Assembly: GCA_044870295.1 (NCBI GenBank)
Contig: JBIOYQ010000166.1
Location: 1 to 17,794, forward strand
Length of the DNA: 17,794 bases
Direction: 5' to 3'
From: AC-52 sp044870295
Lineage (GTDB): Bacteria > Actinomycetota > UBA4738
In this document: positions 7,156-13,652 of the stretch, piece after piece
How positions within the stretch are numbered: the first letter of the stretch is position 1
Layout: every line of letters begins with the position of its first letter
Program-made: the position numbers and the translations under genes
The notes under the pieces: generated by a model
The model's database searches: none
The model's input: the letters and a program-made list of their open reading frames with translations, nothing else
What the model was told of the DNA's origin: nothing

Positions 7156-8375
7156 GGGCACGGACGACGCTGGTGGTGGTGACGGCCATCGCGGTGGTGG
7201 GCGCGGCGTCGACCGCGCTGGCTGCCATGGCCTTCCACATGCCGGCCGGCGACGCCGTGAGGCTGGCCGCCATCGCCGCCGGCGCGGCGGCGGTGGTGGG
7301 CGCGGCGGGAACGCTGGTCCTGGCGGCGCTTCGCCGACAGTCCATCGGCGTGCAGATCGCGGTCGTGGCTCTGGCCACTGTGGCAGCGGTTGGAGCCGGC
7401 GCGATGGCCGCGGCCAAGGCGATGTTCATCGCATCGCACGATCTGCAAACGCTCCTGGTCGTCATCCTCGCCGCCGGGACGGTGGGCGCCATGATCGCCT
7501 TCGTCCTGGGACACCGAGCCGGCGTAGCGGCCCGCGCCGTGGGCACCATGGCCAGGCGCATCGGCGAGGGAAGCGAGCCGGGACAGATCGTGACGACCAC
7601 GCGGGAGTTCTCGTCGCTGGCTCGCGAGCTGCACGAGATGTCCGCACGACTGCAGGAGGCCCGCGATCGCGAGCGCGCCATCGAGGCTTCCCGGCGGGAG
7701 CTGATCGCCTGGGTCTCCCACGACCTCCGCACACCGCTGTCCGGGATCCGGGCGATCGCCGAGTCCCTCGAGGACGGTGTGGCAGCCGATCCCGACACCG
7801 TCCGCCGCTACCACCGCACGATGCGCATCGAAACGGAGAGGCTTTCCCATCTGGTGGACGAGCTCTTCGAGCTTTCGGTCATCCACGCCGGCGCGCTTCG
7901 GCTCCAGATGGAGCGGGTGTCCCTGGCGGACCTGGTCTCCGACGCCATCTCGGCAGCGACTCCGGCCGCGTCGGTCCGCGGCGTGCGTCTCCGGGGCGAG
8001 CTGAGCGGATCCCCGGCCGTGATGGAGCTGGCTCCGCCCGAGGTGTCGCGGGTCCTGCGCAACCTGCTGGACAACGCGATCCGGCACACGCCCGGCGACG
8101 GTTCGGTCTGGGTGGAGACGGGTCTGCAGACGAGCGAGGCCTACGTGTCGGTGGTGGACGAGTGCGGCGGGATCGCTCCGACGGATCTGGCGCGTGTCTT
8201 CGACACATCGTTCCGGGGCGAGCGCGCACGGACCCCCGCTGACGACGGTCGGGCCGGCCTGGGCCTGGCCATCGCGAAGGGGATCGTCGAGGCCCACCAC
8301 GGTGTGATCACGGTGGTGAATCACGGCCCGGGATGCCGGTTCACCGTCCGGCTGCCGCTGACGCAGCCGCCCTGA
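7152..8375 (+). CDS. Membrane sensor histidine kinase
   Basis: 407 residues. Four hydrophobic segments (about 7-28, 36-58, 66-90 and 100-119) with almost no extracytoplasmic loop suggest that it senses within the membrane or through a partner. A HAMP-like linker (120-180) precedes the HisKA domain, with the H-box LIAWVSHDLRTPLSG, the N-box NLLDNAIRHTPGDG, and the G2 box GRAGLGLAIAKGIVEAHHG. The G1 box reads VVDECGGI, with Cys in place of the usual first Gly of DxGxG; I believe related actinobacterial kinases share this. The ATG at 7152 overlaps the regulator stop as ATGA; the longer in-frame extension runs through the regulator gene and is not coding. It is the cognate kinase of the upstream regulator. 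Confidence 0.94.
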   Translation: MRARTTLVVVTAIAVVGAASTALAAMAFHMPAGDAVRLAAIAAGAAAVVGAAGTLVLAALRRQSIGVQIAVVALATVAAVGAGAMAAAKAMFIASHDLQTLLVVILAAGTVGAMIAFVLGHRAGVAARAVGTMARRIGEGSEPGQIVTTTREFSSLARELHEMSARLQEARDRERAIEASRRELIAWVSHDLRTPLSGIRAIAESLEDGVAADPDTVRRYHRTMRIETERLSHLVDELFELSVIHAGALRLQMERVSLADLVSDAISAATPAASVRGVRLRGELSGSPAVMELAPPEVSRVLRNLLDNAIRHTPGDGSVWVETGLQTSEAYVSVVDECGGIAPTDLARVFDTSFRGERARTPADDGRAGLGLAIAKGIVEAHHGVITVVNHGPGCRFTVRLPLTQPP

Positions 8376-8396
8376 CTTCGCTTCCGCGTCCCTCCG

Positions 8397-9296
8397 TCAG
8401 CGCTGGATCGGGCTCACCGGGGCAGCGGCCGGCCTCGGCCGGAGGCGGCGGAACACGGCCCACCCCAGCGCGCCGGCCAGCGCGACCAGCAAGAGCGGAG
8501 CGAGGAACCCCACGCCGATCGCGATCGCGGTGAACACGGCCGTCAACGCGTCGACGCCGCTTCGCCAGGCTCGCACGAAGGCATTCCCCGACACCTTCTT
8601 CACCGCCACGGCCTTCTCCGCCATGGACACCGTGATCGTCGACATGTCGGTCTGATCCGAGAGCACGCGGAGCTGTCCTTTGATCTGTTCGATGGCCAGC
8701 TGCACGTCCTGCAAGGATTGCTGGACCTTCAAGCTGTCCTCGATGGAGGTGGACTGGGCCATGAGCTTCAGCAGCACCGCCTCCTGGGCCTCCCAGTTCG
8801 TGAGCCGAGCCTCCAGGTCGACGAACTGCGCCGTGACGTCCTCGCCCGCGATCTGTTCGCCCGTGACCGTTCCCAGCGCCTTCAGCTCACCGAGGGCCAC
8901 TTCGAACTGCGATGAGGGGATGCGAACCATCAACGTGCCGCTGAGGTGCTGTTGTCCAGCAGTACGGGACGACGTGACGAACCCGCCGTGGCGGCTGGCG
9001 ATGAGCGTGACGTCCTGTGACCGCTGCTCGTATGTCCGGTCCTTGATCTCGAGCGAGATCGAGGCGGTCTTGATGATCTTGGGGCCCACCGCCACCAACT
9101 CGATGCCGCCGACCTTGAGTGGACCGGAGCCTCCAGCGACGTCTCGGGATCCAACACCCGCTTCGGGGCCAACCCCCGTCGCCGGCTCGGCGGCCCCCAT
9201 GCTGGTCGAGTGGCCACCTCCGCCGCACGCCGCTCCGATCAGAGCGGCGACCATCACCACGAGGAGAAGAGCAGGGATCCGACCGCGTCGGGCCAT
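8397..9296 (-). CDS. DUF4349 lipoprotein with C-terminal membrane helix
   Basis: 299 residues. An N-terminal signal peptide ends in LIGAAC with Cys24, a slightly poor lipobox, followed by a Gly/Ser-rich linker. The DUF4349 core (about 75-245) includes ISLEIKDRTYEQRSQDVTLIASRHGGFV, a LMVRIPSSQFEVAL segment and a helical stretch near 155-215 predicted to be a coiled coil. A hydrophobic helix at about 248-282 precedes a basic tail, so the protein may be held at both ends. Its role is unknown; family members are exported envelope proteins. An excellent GGAGG lies 8 bases before the ATG (minus strand, 9305-9309). It follows the Mur-ligase gene by 71 bases on the same strand and converges on the histidine kinase gene with only 21 bases between the stops. 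Confidence 0.88.
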   Translation of the reverse strand: MARRGRIPALLLVVMVAALIGAACGGGGHSTSMGAAEPATGVGPEAGVGSRDVAGGSGPLKVGGIELVAVGPKIIKTASISLEIKDRTYEQRSQDVTLIASRHGGFVTSSRTAGQQHLSGTLMVRIPSSQFEVALGELKALGTVTGEQIAGEDVTAQFVDLEARLTNWEAQEAVLLKLMAQSTSIEDSLKVQQSLQDVQLAIEQIKGQLRVLSDQTDMSTITVSMAEKAVAVKKVSGNAFVRAWRSGVDALTAVFTAIAIGVGFLAPLLLVALAGALGWAVFRRLRPRPAAAPVSPIQR

Positions 9297-9367
9297 GGCG
9301 ACTACCTCCGTCTTCTGCTGAGTTGTACGTGAGACGGAGCAAGCGCGGTTCGCGTTCCAGCGCGCGG

Positions 9368-11095
9368 TCAGTGCCCTCGGGCTCGACGGACCAGCTCGCG
9401 CACACGATCAGGGCCGATGCGCTCGGCCCCTCGCTCCTTCATCAGGTCGAAGATCTCCGTTCGCTGGATGAGGGCGGTCACGCCCACGACGTCGCCCGGC
9501 CTCGATCCCTTCAGCATCCAGTCCAGGGCGTGCAGCTCGTCGATGAAGACCGGGACGTCGGTGGCGCCACCGTCGGCGGCGCCGGCAAGTAGCCGGTCGA
9601 TGTGATCCTGCCGATCCCTCCCGCGCAGGTAGTGGACAAGCTCGGCGATGGCGAGGCGGTCGGACCCTCGCGCGGCGAGGTATCCCATGCCATGGAGAAT
9701 CTGGTCGGTGCGATCCCCGGCCGTGTCGAAGGCCAGCCAGATCCGCCCTCCGGGCGGACGGAAACCCCGGGCGATCTCGATCAGCCCGGCGAGGCCGGCC
9801 TCGTTGTGCGCGTAGTCGGCGATGACCACCTTGCCATCCAGCTCGAACAGGTTCGCCCGACCCGGATTGGTCTCCGGGTCCAGCACGAAGGTCCGCAGCC
9901 CTTCGACCACCGCCTCCACGGGGAGGCCCACCCCCATCGCGGCGGAGGCGACGGCCAGCGCGTTCTGCGTGTGTTGCGACGAGATGCCTGCCAGCGTCAG
10001 GGGGATGTCTTCGAGCGGCAGCAGCTGGTGCACCCGCATGCCTTCGGTCAGAAAGCTCGCCCAGCCGTCGAGGACGGTCGTGGCCCGCCCGTGCTCGGCC
10101 ACGACCGAGCGGATGGCAGGGTGATCCGGATCCATCGAGAACAGCCAGGGTCGACCCTTCGCGCCTCGCCGCATGGCCAGAACCCGCGGGTCGTCCGCGT
10201 TCAGGACGTCCCATCCTTCGGGTCGGGTGATGTGGGTCACCGCGGCCTTCACCTCGGCCAATTGGTCGAGGGTCTGGATGCCGTGCAGGCCGAGGTGATC
10301 CGCCGAGATGTTGGTCACCACGGCCACGTCGTTGTGCCGCGTGCCGATGCCCCGAAGGAGGATCCCGCCACGCGCGGTCTCCAGGACCGCGAGCTGCACA
10401 CCGGGCTGGGCCAGGGCACGGGCGGCTCCCCCGAACCCCGAGTAGTCGCCCTCCTCCACGAGCTGGTCGTTCAGGTACACCCCGTCCGTCGAGGAGTACG
10501 CGACGGACAGACCCGCCGCCCGACCGAGGGCCGACAGCGCTCGGACCGTGGTGGTCTTGCCGTTGGTGCCCGTGACGGCGATCACGGGGATCGTGGGATC
10601 GGGCACCGTCGGTGCTGGGCCCGGCTCCACACCGGCCAGGCGATGGGAGGCCTCGGACGCGAGTCGCGTCAGGCCACGATGACTGGACAGCATGGCGGCC
10701 ACGATCCCCGCCGCTTCTCGGCCCATCGCCTCCGCTACCGTTCGGCGGCGCCACGGATACGCCACCACGATCTCGTTCGACTCCGCACCGGAACGCCATC
10801 GGACCGCGAGGTTCGTACCGGTCGCCTGGGCCAGGGTCCGGACCACGTGTGAGGCCGTCCGGGCGACGAACCGGCGCCGATGCTCCGTCCCCGCGGCCCC
10901 GGGACGAAGCCTGGGGGGGTCGGTATCCGCCCCGGGAACGCCCGCTCGGACCGCGATCCTCCCAACCGCCTCCTCGCCCGCCTGGAGCCACCCCGGCACG
11001 GACAACGTCAGTTTCACGGCGGGCCGGGTGAAGTAGAGATTCGGGCCGTCGAGCACCCGAAGCTCCGCCAGAAGGACCGGTTCGGCCTGAGGCAC
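9368..11095 (-). CDS. CphA-like Mur ligase lacking the ATP-grasp domain
   Basis: 575 residues. The first 150 or so resemble the N-terminal domain of cyanophycin synthetase (LRVLDGPNLYFTRPAVKL at 12-29 and a VVAYPWRRRTVAEAMGREA stretch). A Mur ligase domain follows directly: P-loop GTNGKTT at 176-182 with Lys180, LETARGGILLRGIG at 238-251, TNISADHLGLHG at 261-272, NADDPR near 299 and DYAHNEAG at 427-434, all shared with the arginine-adding half of CphA. The ATP-grasp domain that normally sits between these parts (some 300 residues; CphA is near 870-900) is absent, so it cannot make a poly-aspartate backbone in the classical way. It probably ligates an amino acid to another acceptor with ATP. 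The GTG start at 11095 is 6 bases after TAGGGT, consistent with leaderless mRNA. Confidence 0.85.
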   Translation of the reverse strand: MPQAEPVLLAELRVLDGPNLYFTRPAVKLTLSVPGWLQAGEEAVGRIAVRAGVPGADTDPPRLRPGAAGTEHRRRFVARTASHVVRTLAQATGTNLAVRWRSGAESNEIVVAYPWRRRTVAEAMGREAAGIVAAMLSSHRGLTRLASEASHRLAGVEPGPAPTVPDPTIPVIAVTGTNGKTTTVRALSALGRAAGLSVAYSSTDGVYLNDQLVEEGDYSGFGGAARALAQPGVQLAVLETARGGILLRGIGTRHNDVAVVTNISADHLGLHGIQTLDQLAEVKAAVTHITRPEGWDVLNADDPRVLAMRRGAKGRPWLFSMDPDHPAIRSVVAEHGRATTVLDGWASFLTEGMRVHQLLPLEDIPLTLAGISSQHTQNALAVASAAMGVGLPVEAVVEGLRTFVLDPETNPGRANLFELDGKVVIADYAHNEAGLAGLIEIARGFRPPGGRIWLAFDTAGDRTDQILHGMGYLAARGSDRLAIAELVHYLRGRDRQDHIDRLLAGAADGGATDVPVFIDELHALDWMLKGSRPGDVVGVTALIQRTEIFDLMKERGAERIGPDRVRELVRRARGH

Positions 11096-11100
11096 AGCGG

Positions 11101-11107
11101 TACCCTA
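11101..11107. promoter_or_regulatory. Shared divergent -10 element (TACCCTA / TAGGGTA)
   Basis: Read on the plus strand TACCCT (11101-11106) lies 10 bases before the XdhC GTG at 11117. Read on the minus strand TAGGGT (11107-11102) lies 6 bases before the Mur-ligase GTG at 11095. Both match TANNNT and they overlap by five base pairs, so the two promoters would compete for one polymerase. Only 21 bases separate the two start codons, and neither gene has a Shine-Dalgarno. Confidence 0.45.
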
Positions 11108-11116
11108 GTGGTTGCC

Positions 11117-12265
11117 GTGAGCGAACTACAGGACGTCCTGCGGGCCATCGAGGAGGGCGCGGCTCGGGGTGACCGCATGGGCCTGGCCACGATCGTCGGC
11201 GTCAGCGGATCGACCTATCGGCGGGAGGGTGCCCGTCTCCTCGTCCCCGAGCATGGCAAGCCCGTCGGGACCATCAGCGGCGGTTGCTTGGAAGGCGACG
11301 TGCGGACCGCGGCGGCCGAGGTCATGCAAAGCCGCATCCCCCAGCTGCTCCATTTCGACCTGACCGCCGACGACGAGGTGGTGTGGGGATGGGGCCTCGG
11401 GTGCAACGGAGTGGTGGACGTGTTCGTCGAGCCCGCCGAAGGGGCGGTGCAGACCGCCGGCGCGATCCGGACGGCCGTGGAGGAACAGCGCCGGCTGGCG
11501 GTGGTCACCGTGGTCGAGGCCGCCAAGCGGGATGGGGTCCATCCGGGTGCGCGTCTCCTGGTCGAACCCGACGGTTCCGTCGATGGATCGCTGGGCGAGC
11601 CGGCCCTGGATGAGCGATGCGCGCGAGAGGCCTTGAGCGCCCTTCGTGACGAACGATCGGGGATCGTTGCCATCGACGACGACGTTCGCGCGTTCGTCGA
11701 GGTCCTGATTCCGCCCCCTCGGATGCTGGTGTGCGGCGCGGGCCATGACGCCATCCCGCTGGTGCGGTTGGCTTCGAGCCTGGGCTGGAGGGTGGAGGTC
11801 ATCGACGACCGGGCAGCGTTCCTCAAGCCCCATCGGTTCCCAGGCGCGGCTCGCCTGATCGACGCTCCCGCCGGCGAGGCCGCCACGGCGGCCGGTGTCG
11901 ACGAGCGAACGTCCGTCGTCGTCATGAGCCACAACTTCCTTCGGGACAAGGACTACCTGCGGTCGTTCCTGGGCTCGGGGGTGCCCTACATCGGCATGCT
12001 CGGGCCCGCGGCTCGCCTGCAGCGGCTGCTCGAAGACCTGCGCCGCGACGGCTATGAGCCCCCACCGGGCGCCATGGATGTGGTCCACGGCCCCGCCGGC
12101 CTCGACCTGGGAGGCGACGGACCGGAGGAGGTCGGGTGGGCCATCGTCGCCGAGATCCTGGCCGTGTCGAAGGGGCGCCGGGGCGGGTTCCTGAAGCAGC
12201 GGACCGGTCCCATCCACGACCGTCCCCGGCAGCCGGAGGATTCGCTCACTCCCGGCCCGGCCTGA
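11117..12265 (+). CDS. xdhC: XdhC/CoxI family molybdenum-cofactor maturation protein
   Basis: 382 residues. The N-terminal XdhC_CoxI domain has VGVSGSTYRREGARLLV (28-44), GTISGGCLEGDV with Cys57 (51-62) and WGWGLGCNGVVDVFVEP with Cys96 (90-106); the latter cysteines are conserved in the family. The C-terminal Rossmann-like domain starts at MLVCGAGHDAIPLVRLA (203-219) and includes VVVMSHNFLRDKDYL and YIGMLGPAARLQRL. XdhC proteins bind Mo-MPT and help insert the sulfurated cofactor into xanthine dehydrogenase or CO dehydrogenase-type enzymes. A MocA-type nucleotidyltransferase (broken) follows, as in the pucA-pucB pair. No XDH/CODH structural gene lies in the window, so the client is elsewhere. 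The GTG at 11117 was chosen over the in-frame GTG at 11108, which is too close to the -10 box. Confidence 0.92.
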   Translation: MSELQDVLRAIEEGAARGDRMGLATIVGVSGSTYRREGARLLVPEHGKPVGTISGGCLEGDVRTAAAEVMQSRIPQLLHFDLTADDEVVWGWGLGCNGVVDVFVEPAEGAVQTAGAIRTAVEEQRRLAVVTVVEAAKRDGVHPGARLLVEPDGSVDGSLGEPALDERCAREALSALRDERSGIVAIDDDVRAFVEVLIPPPRMLVCGAGHDAIPLVRLASSLGWRVEVIDDRAAFLKPHRFPGAARLIDAPAGEAATAAGVDERTSVVVMSHNFLRDKDYLRSFLGSGVPYIGMLGPAARLQRLLEDLRRDGYEPPPGAMDVVHGPAGLDLGGDGPEEVGWAIVAEILAVSKGRRGGFLKQRTGPIHDRPRQPEDSLTPGPA

Positions 12266-12267
12266 GC

Positions 12268-12273
12268 GGAGGT
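12268..12273 (+). promoter_or_regulatory. Perfect Shine-Dalgarno (GGAGGT) pointing at an ATC codon
   Basis: GGAGGT is followed after 6 bases by ATC (12280-12282), in frame with the MocA-type reading frame. This is exactly where an ATG would be expected, and there is no ATG, GTG or TTG at good spacing. It suggests that the start codon has been lost or that a rare ATC start is used. Confidence 0.6.
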
Positions 12274-12279
12274 CCGGCC

Positions 12280-12897
12280 ATCCGGCCTCGGTCCGGCCCC
12301 GTCGCCGGCATCGTCCTGGCCGCCGGGACGTCCTCCCGCCTGGGCCGCCCCAAGCAGCTGCTCGAGCTGGGTGGGAAGGCGGTCCTGTAACACGTCCTGG
12401 ACGCCGCGGATGCCTCCTCGCTGGACCGGATCGTGCTGGTCCTGGGCGCGGCGGCGGACGAGATCCAGAGCCTCATCCGCCTTCCGGCCCGGTCCGGCAT
12501 CGCCCTGAACGGGGACTTCCAGTCCGGCCAGTCGGGCTCACTCAAAACCGGCCTGGACGCCGTCGATGCCCACGCCGTGGCCGCCGTGGTTCTCCTGGGC
12601 GACCAACCGGGGGTCAGCCCGGCCGCCATCGACGCCGTGATCGGGGCATGGAAGACCGAGCCGGCTCGCATCGTGCAGGCTTCCTATGGCGGGCGCCCCG
12701 CTCACCCCACCCTCCTCGACCGATCCCTCTGGCCGGAGGCCGAGGGCCTGCGCGGCGACGAAGGGGCCCGGAGCATCCTGGCCGCCCACCCGGAGTGGAT
12801 CCGTACCGTGGAGGTCGGGGGCAGCCGCCCGGCAGACATCGATACCGAAGAGGACTATGCGCGGGTCCGCCAGACATGGGGCCCGGACCAGCCTTGA
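12280..12897 (+). pseudogene. MocA/PucB-type molybdenum cofactor nucleotidyltransferase, broken by in-frame TAA
   Basis: The reading frame encodes about 205 residues matching MobA-like NTP transferases that make molybdopterin cytosine dinucleotide. The nucleotide-binding signature LAAGTSSRLGRPKQLLELGG (from about 12316), then VLLGDQPGVS, GRPAHPTLLDRSLW, LRGDEGARSIL and the C-terminal DIDTEEDYARV are all present in one frame. Between GGKAVL and HVLDAA the codon at 12388-12390 is TAA where the family usually has Gln (CAA or CAG), so a single C-to-T change explains it. The start also seems lost: GGAGGT is followed at 6 bases by ATC. The downstream piece could restart near 12433, but it would lack the catalytic signature. 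It may be a decayed gene, a sequencing or assembly error, or less likely recoding. It lies 14 bases after xdhC, its usual partner. Confidence 0.82.
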
Positions 12898-12923
12898 CTC
12901 GTTGCTCACCGTCCTGTCAGTAT
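12894..12923 (+). promoter_or_regulatory. Possible promoter TTGACT-N18-CAGTAT
   Basis: TTGACT (12894-12899) overlaps the end of the MocA-type gene; CAGTAT (12918-12923) follows after 18 bases, and the TTG start of the next gene is 23 bases further on. Spacing and -35 match are good, but the -10 is imperfect. It would uncouple the winged-helix gene from the broken gene upstream. Confidence 0.3.
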
Positions 12924-12946
12924 TCGCCCATCGAACGGGGGTTCCA

Positions 12947-13630
12947 TTGAACGAACAAAGCCTCGAAGCTGCCAACGCCTTCCTGCGAGTGGCTGCCGAA
13001 TCAACGCCAGCGGGCGAAATCCTCAAGCAGCCGCCAGCGGAGATTGGCAAGCAGGCAGGTCTTCCCAATCCGCTCGCAGTAGCGCGAGCGGTGCGGGCGC
13101 TGGCTGCCCGGAGGCGACTCGAGGTCGAGGAGGGCCAGTACCGGCTGCTGGACCCACGGCCTCTGGAGCCGGGCGAGCCGGAGTCCGTCCCTCGGGCTCC
13201 GCGGCGCCGCAAGGCCCGGCGCAAGGGTGCGGCCCGAGGTGAGACCGCCGGCGGCGAACGGCGGGCAACCTACGCCGACCTGGGGCGAACCGTTCTCGAA
13301 CGCGTCATCGAGCTGGGCCGGGAATCCGCGGAGGCCGTGGCCGCCGCGGAGCACCTCCGCCGCGAGGTCAAGGACAACAAGGCGGCGCGGATCGAGGCGG
13401 AGCAGCGAGCGTCCCGCCTGTTCGAACGGGTGAAGGAGCTCGAGACCAAGCTCGAGATGGCCGAGCAGAACCTGCGTACGGTCCTCACTGCCGCGCGCGG
13501 GCGAGGGGCCACGGCCGCCCCCGCGGACAGCGAGATGGAGGCCGTGCTGCGCATCCTGAAGGGCCCGGGCGGAGCGCCCGCCGCACCGCCGGAAGCCGAG
13601 GGGGGACCAGAGGAGGCAGCCGGCGAGTGA
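12947..13630 (+). CDS. Unrecognised winged-helix and coiled-coil protein
   Basis: 227 residues; I do not recognise a named family. Residues 1-70 look like a winged-helix domain (an AEIGKQAGLPNPLAVARAVRALAARRRLEV helix-turn-helix followed by a short wing and YRLLD). A strongly basic linker, RAPRRRKARRKGAARG (83-98), may touch DNA or RNA. Residues 112-185 form a long charged helix with heptad-like pattern, probably a coiled coil for dimerisation, and the tail is Pro/Glu/Ala rich. The start is the TTG at 12947, behind GGGGG at 12937-12941; upstream in-frame sequence is a shadow of the MocA-type gene. The first 50 codons use noticeably more A/T-ending codons (GAA, CAA, GCA, GTA) than the neighbours. 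It is followed after 22 bases by the M20 peptidase gene. Function unknown; nucleic-acid binding is an inference. Confidence 0.7.
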   Translation: MNEQSLEAANAFLRVAAESTPAGEILKQPPAEIGKQAGLPNPLAVARAVRALAARRRLEVEEGQYRLLDPRPLEPGEPESVPRAPRRRKARRKGAARGETAGGERRATYADLGRTVLERVIELGRESAEAVAAAEHLRREVKDNKAARIEAEQRASRLFERVKELETKLEMAEQNLRTVLTAARGRGATAAPADSEMEAVLRILKGPGGAPAAPPEAEGGPEEAAGE

Positions 13631-13652
13631 CGCCGGGCCCCACGCCGAGCTG

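Noticed and set aside
12136..12390. Separate small gene starting at the ATG at 12136
   Set aside because: Its first half is an out-of-frame reading of the xdhC end; only the part after 12280 has family similarity, and that continues in frame past the TAA.
12388..12390. Frameshift as the cause of the MocA break
   Set aside because: Both halves are in the same reading frame, so only a nonsense codon is needed.
10..12897. XdhC/MocA as maturation factors for the sulfite-oxidase-family enzyme at the left
   Set aside because: That family uses Mo-MPT without cytosine dinucleotide and the genes are more than 9 kb apart.
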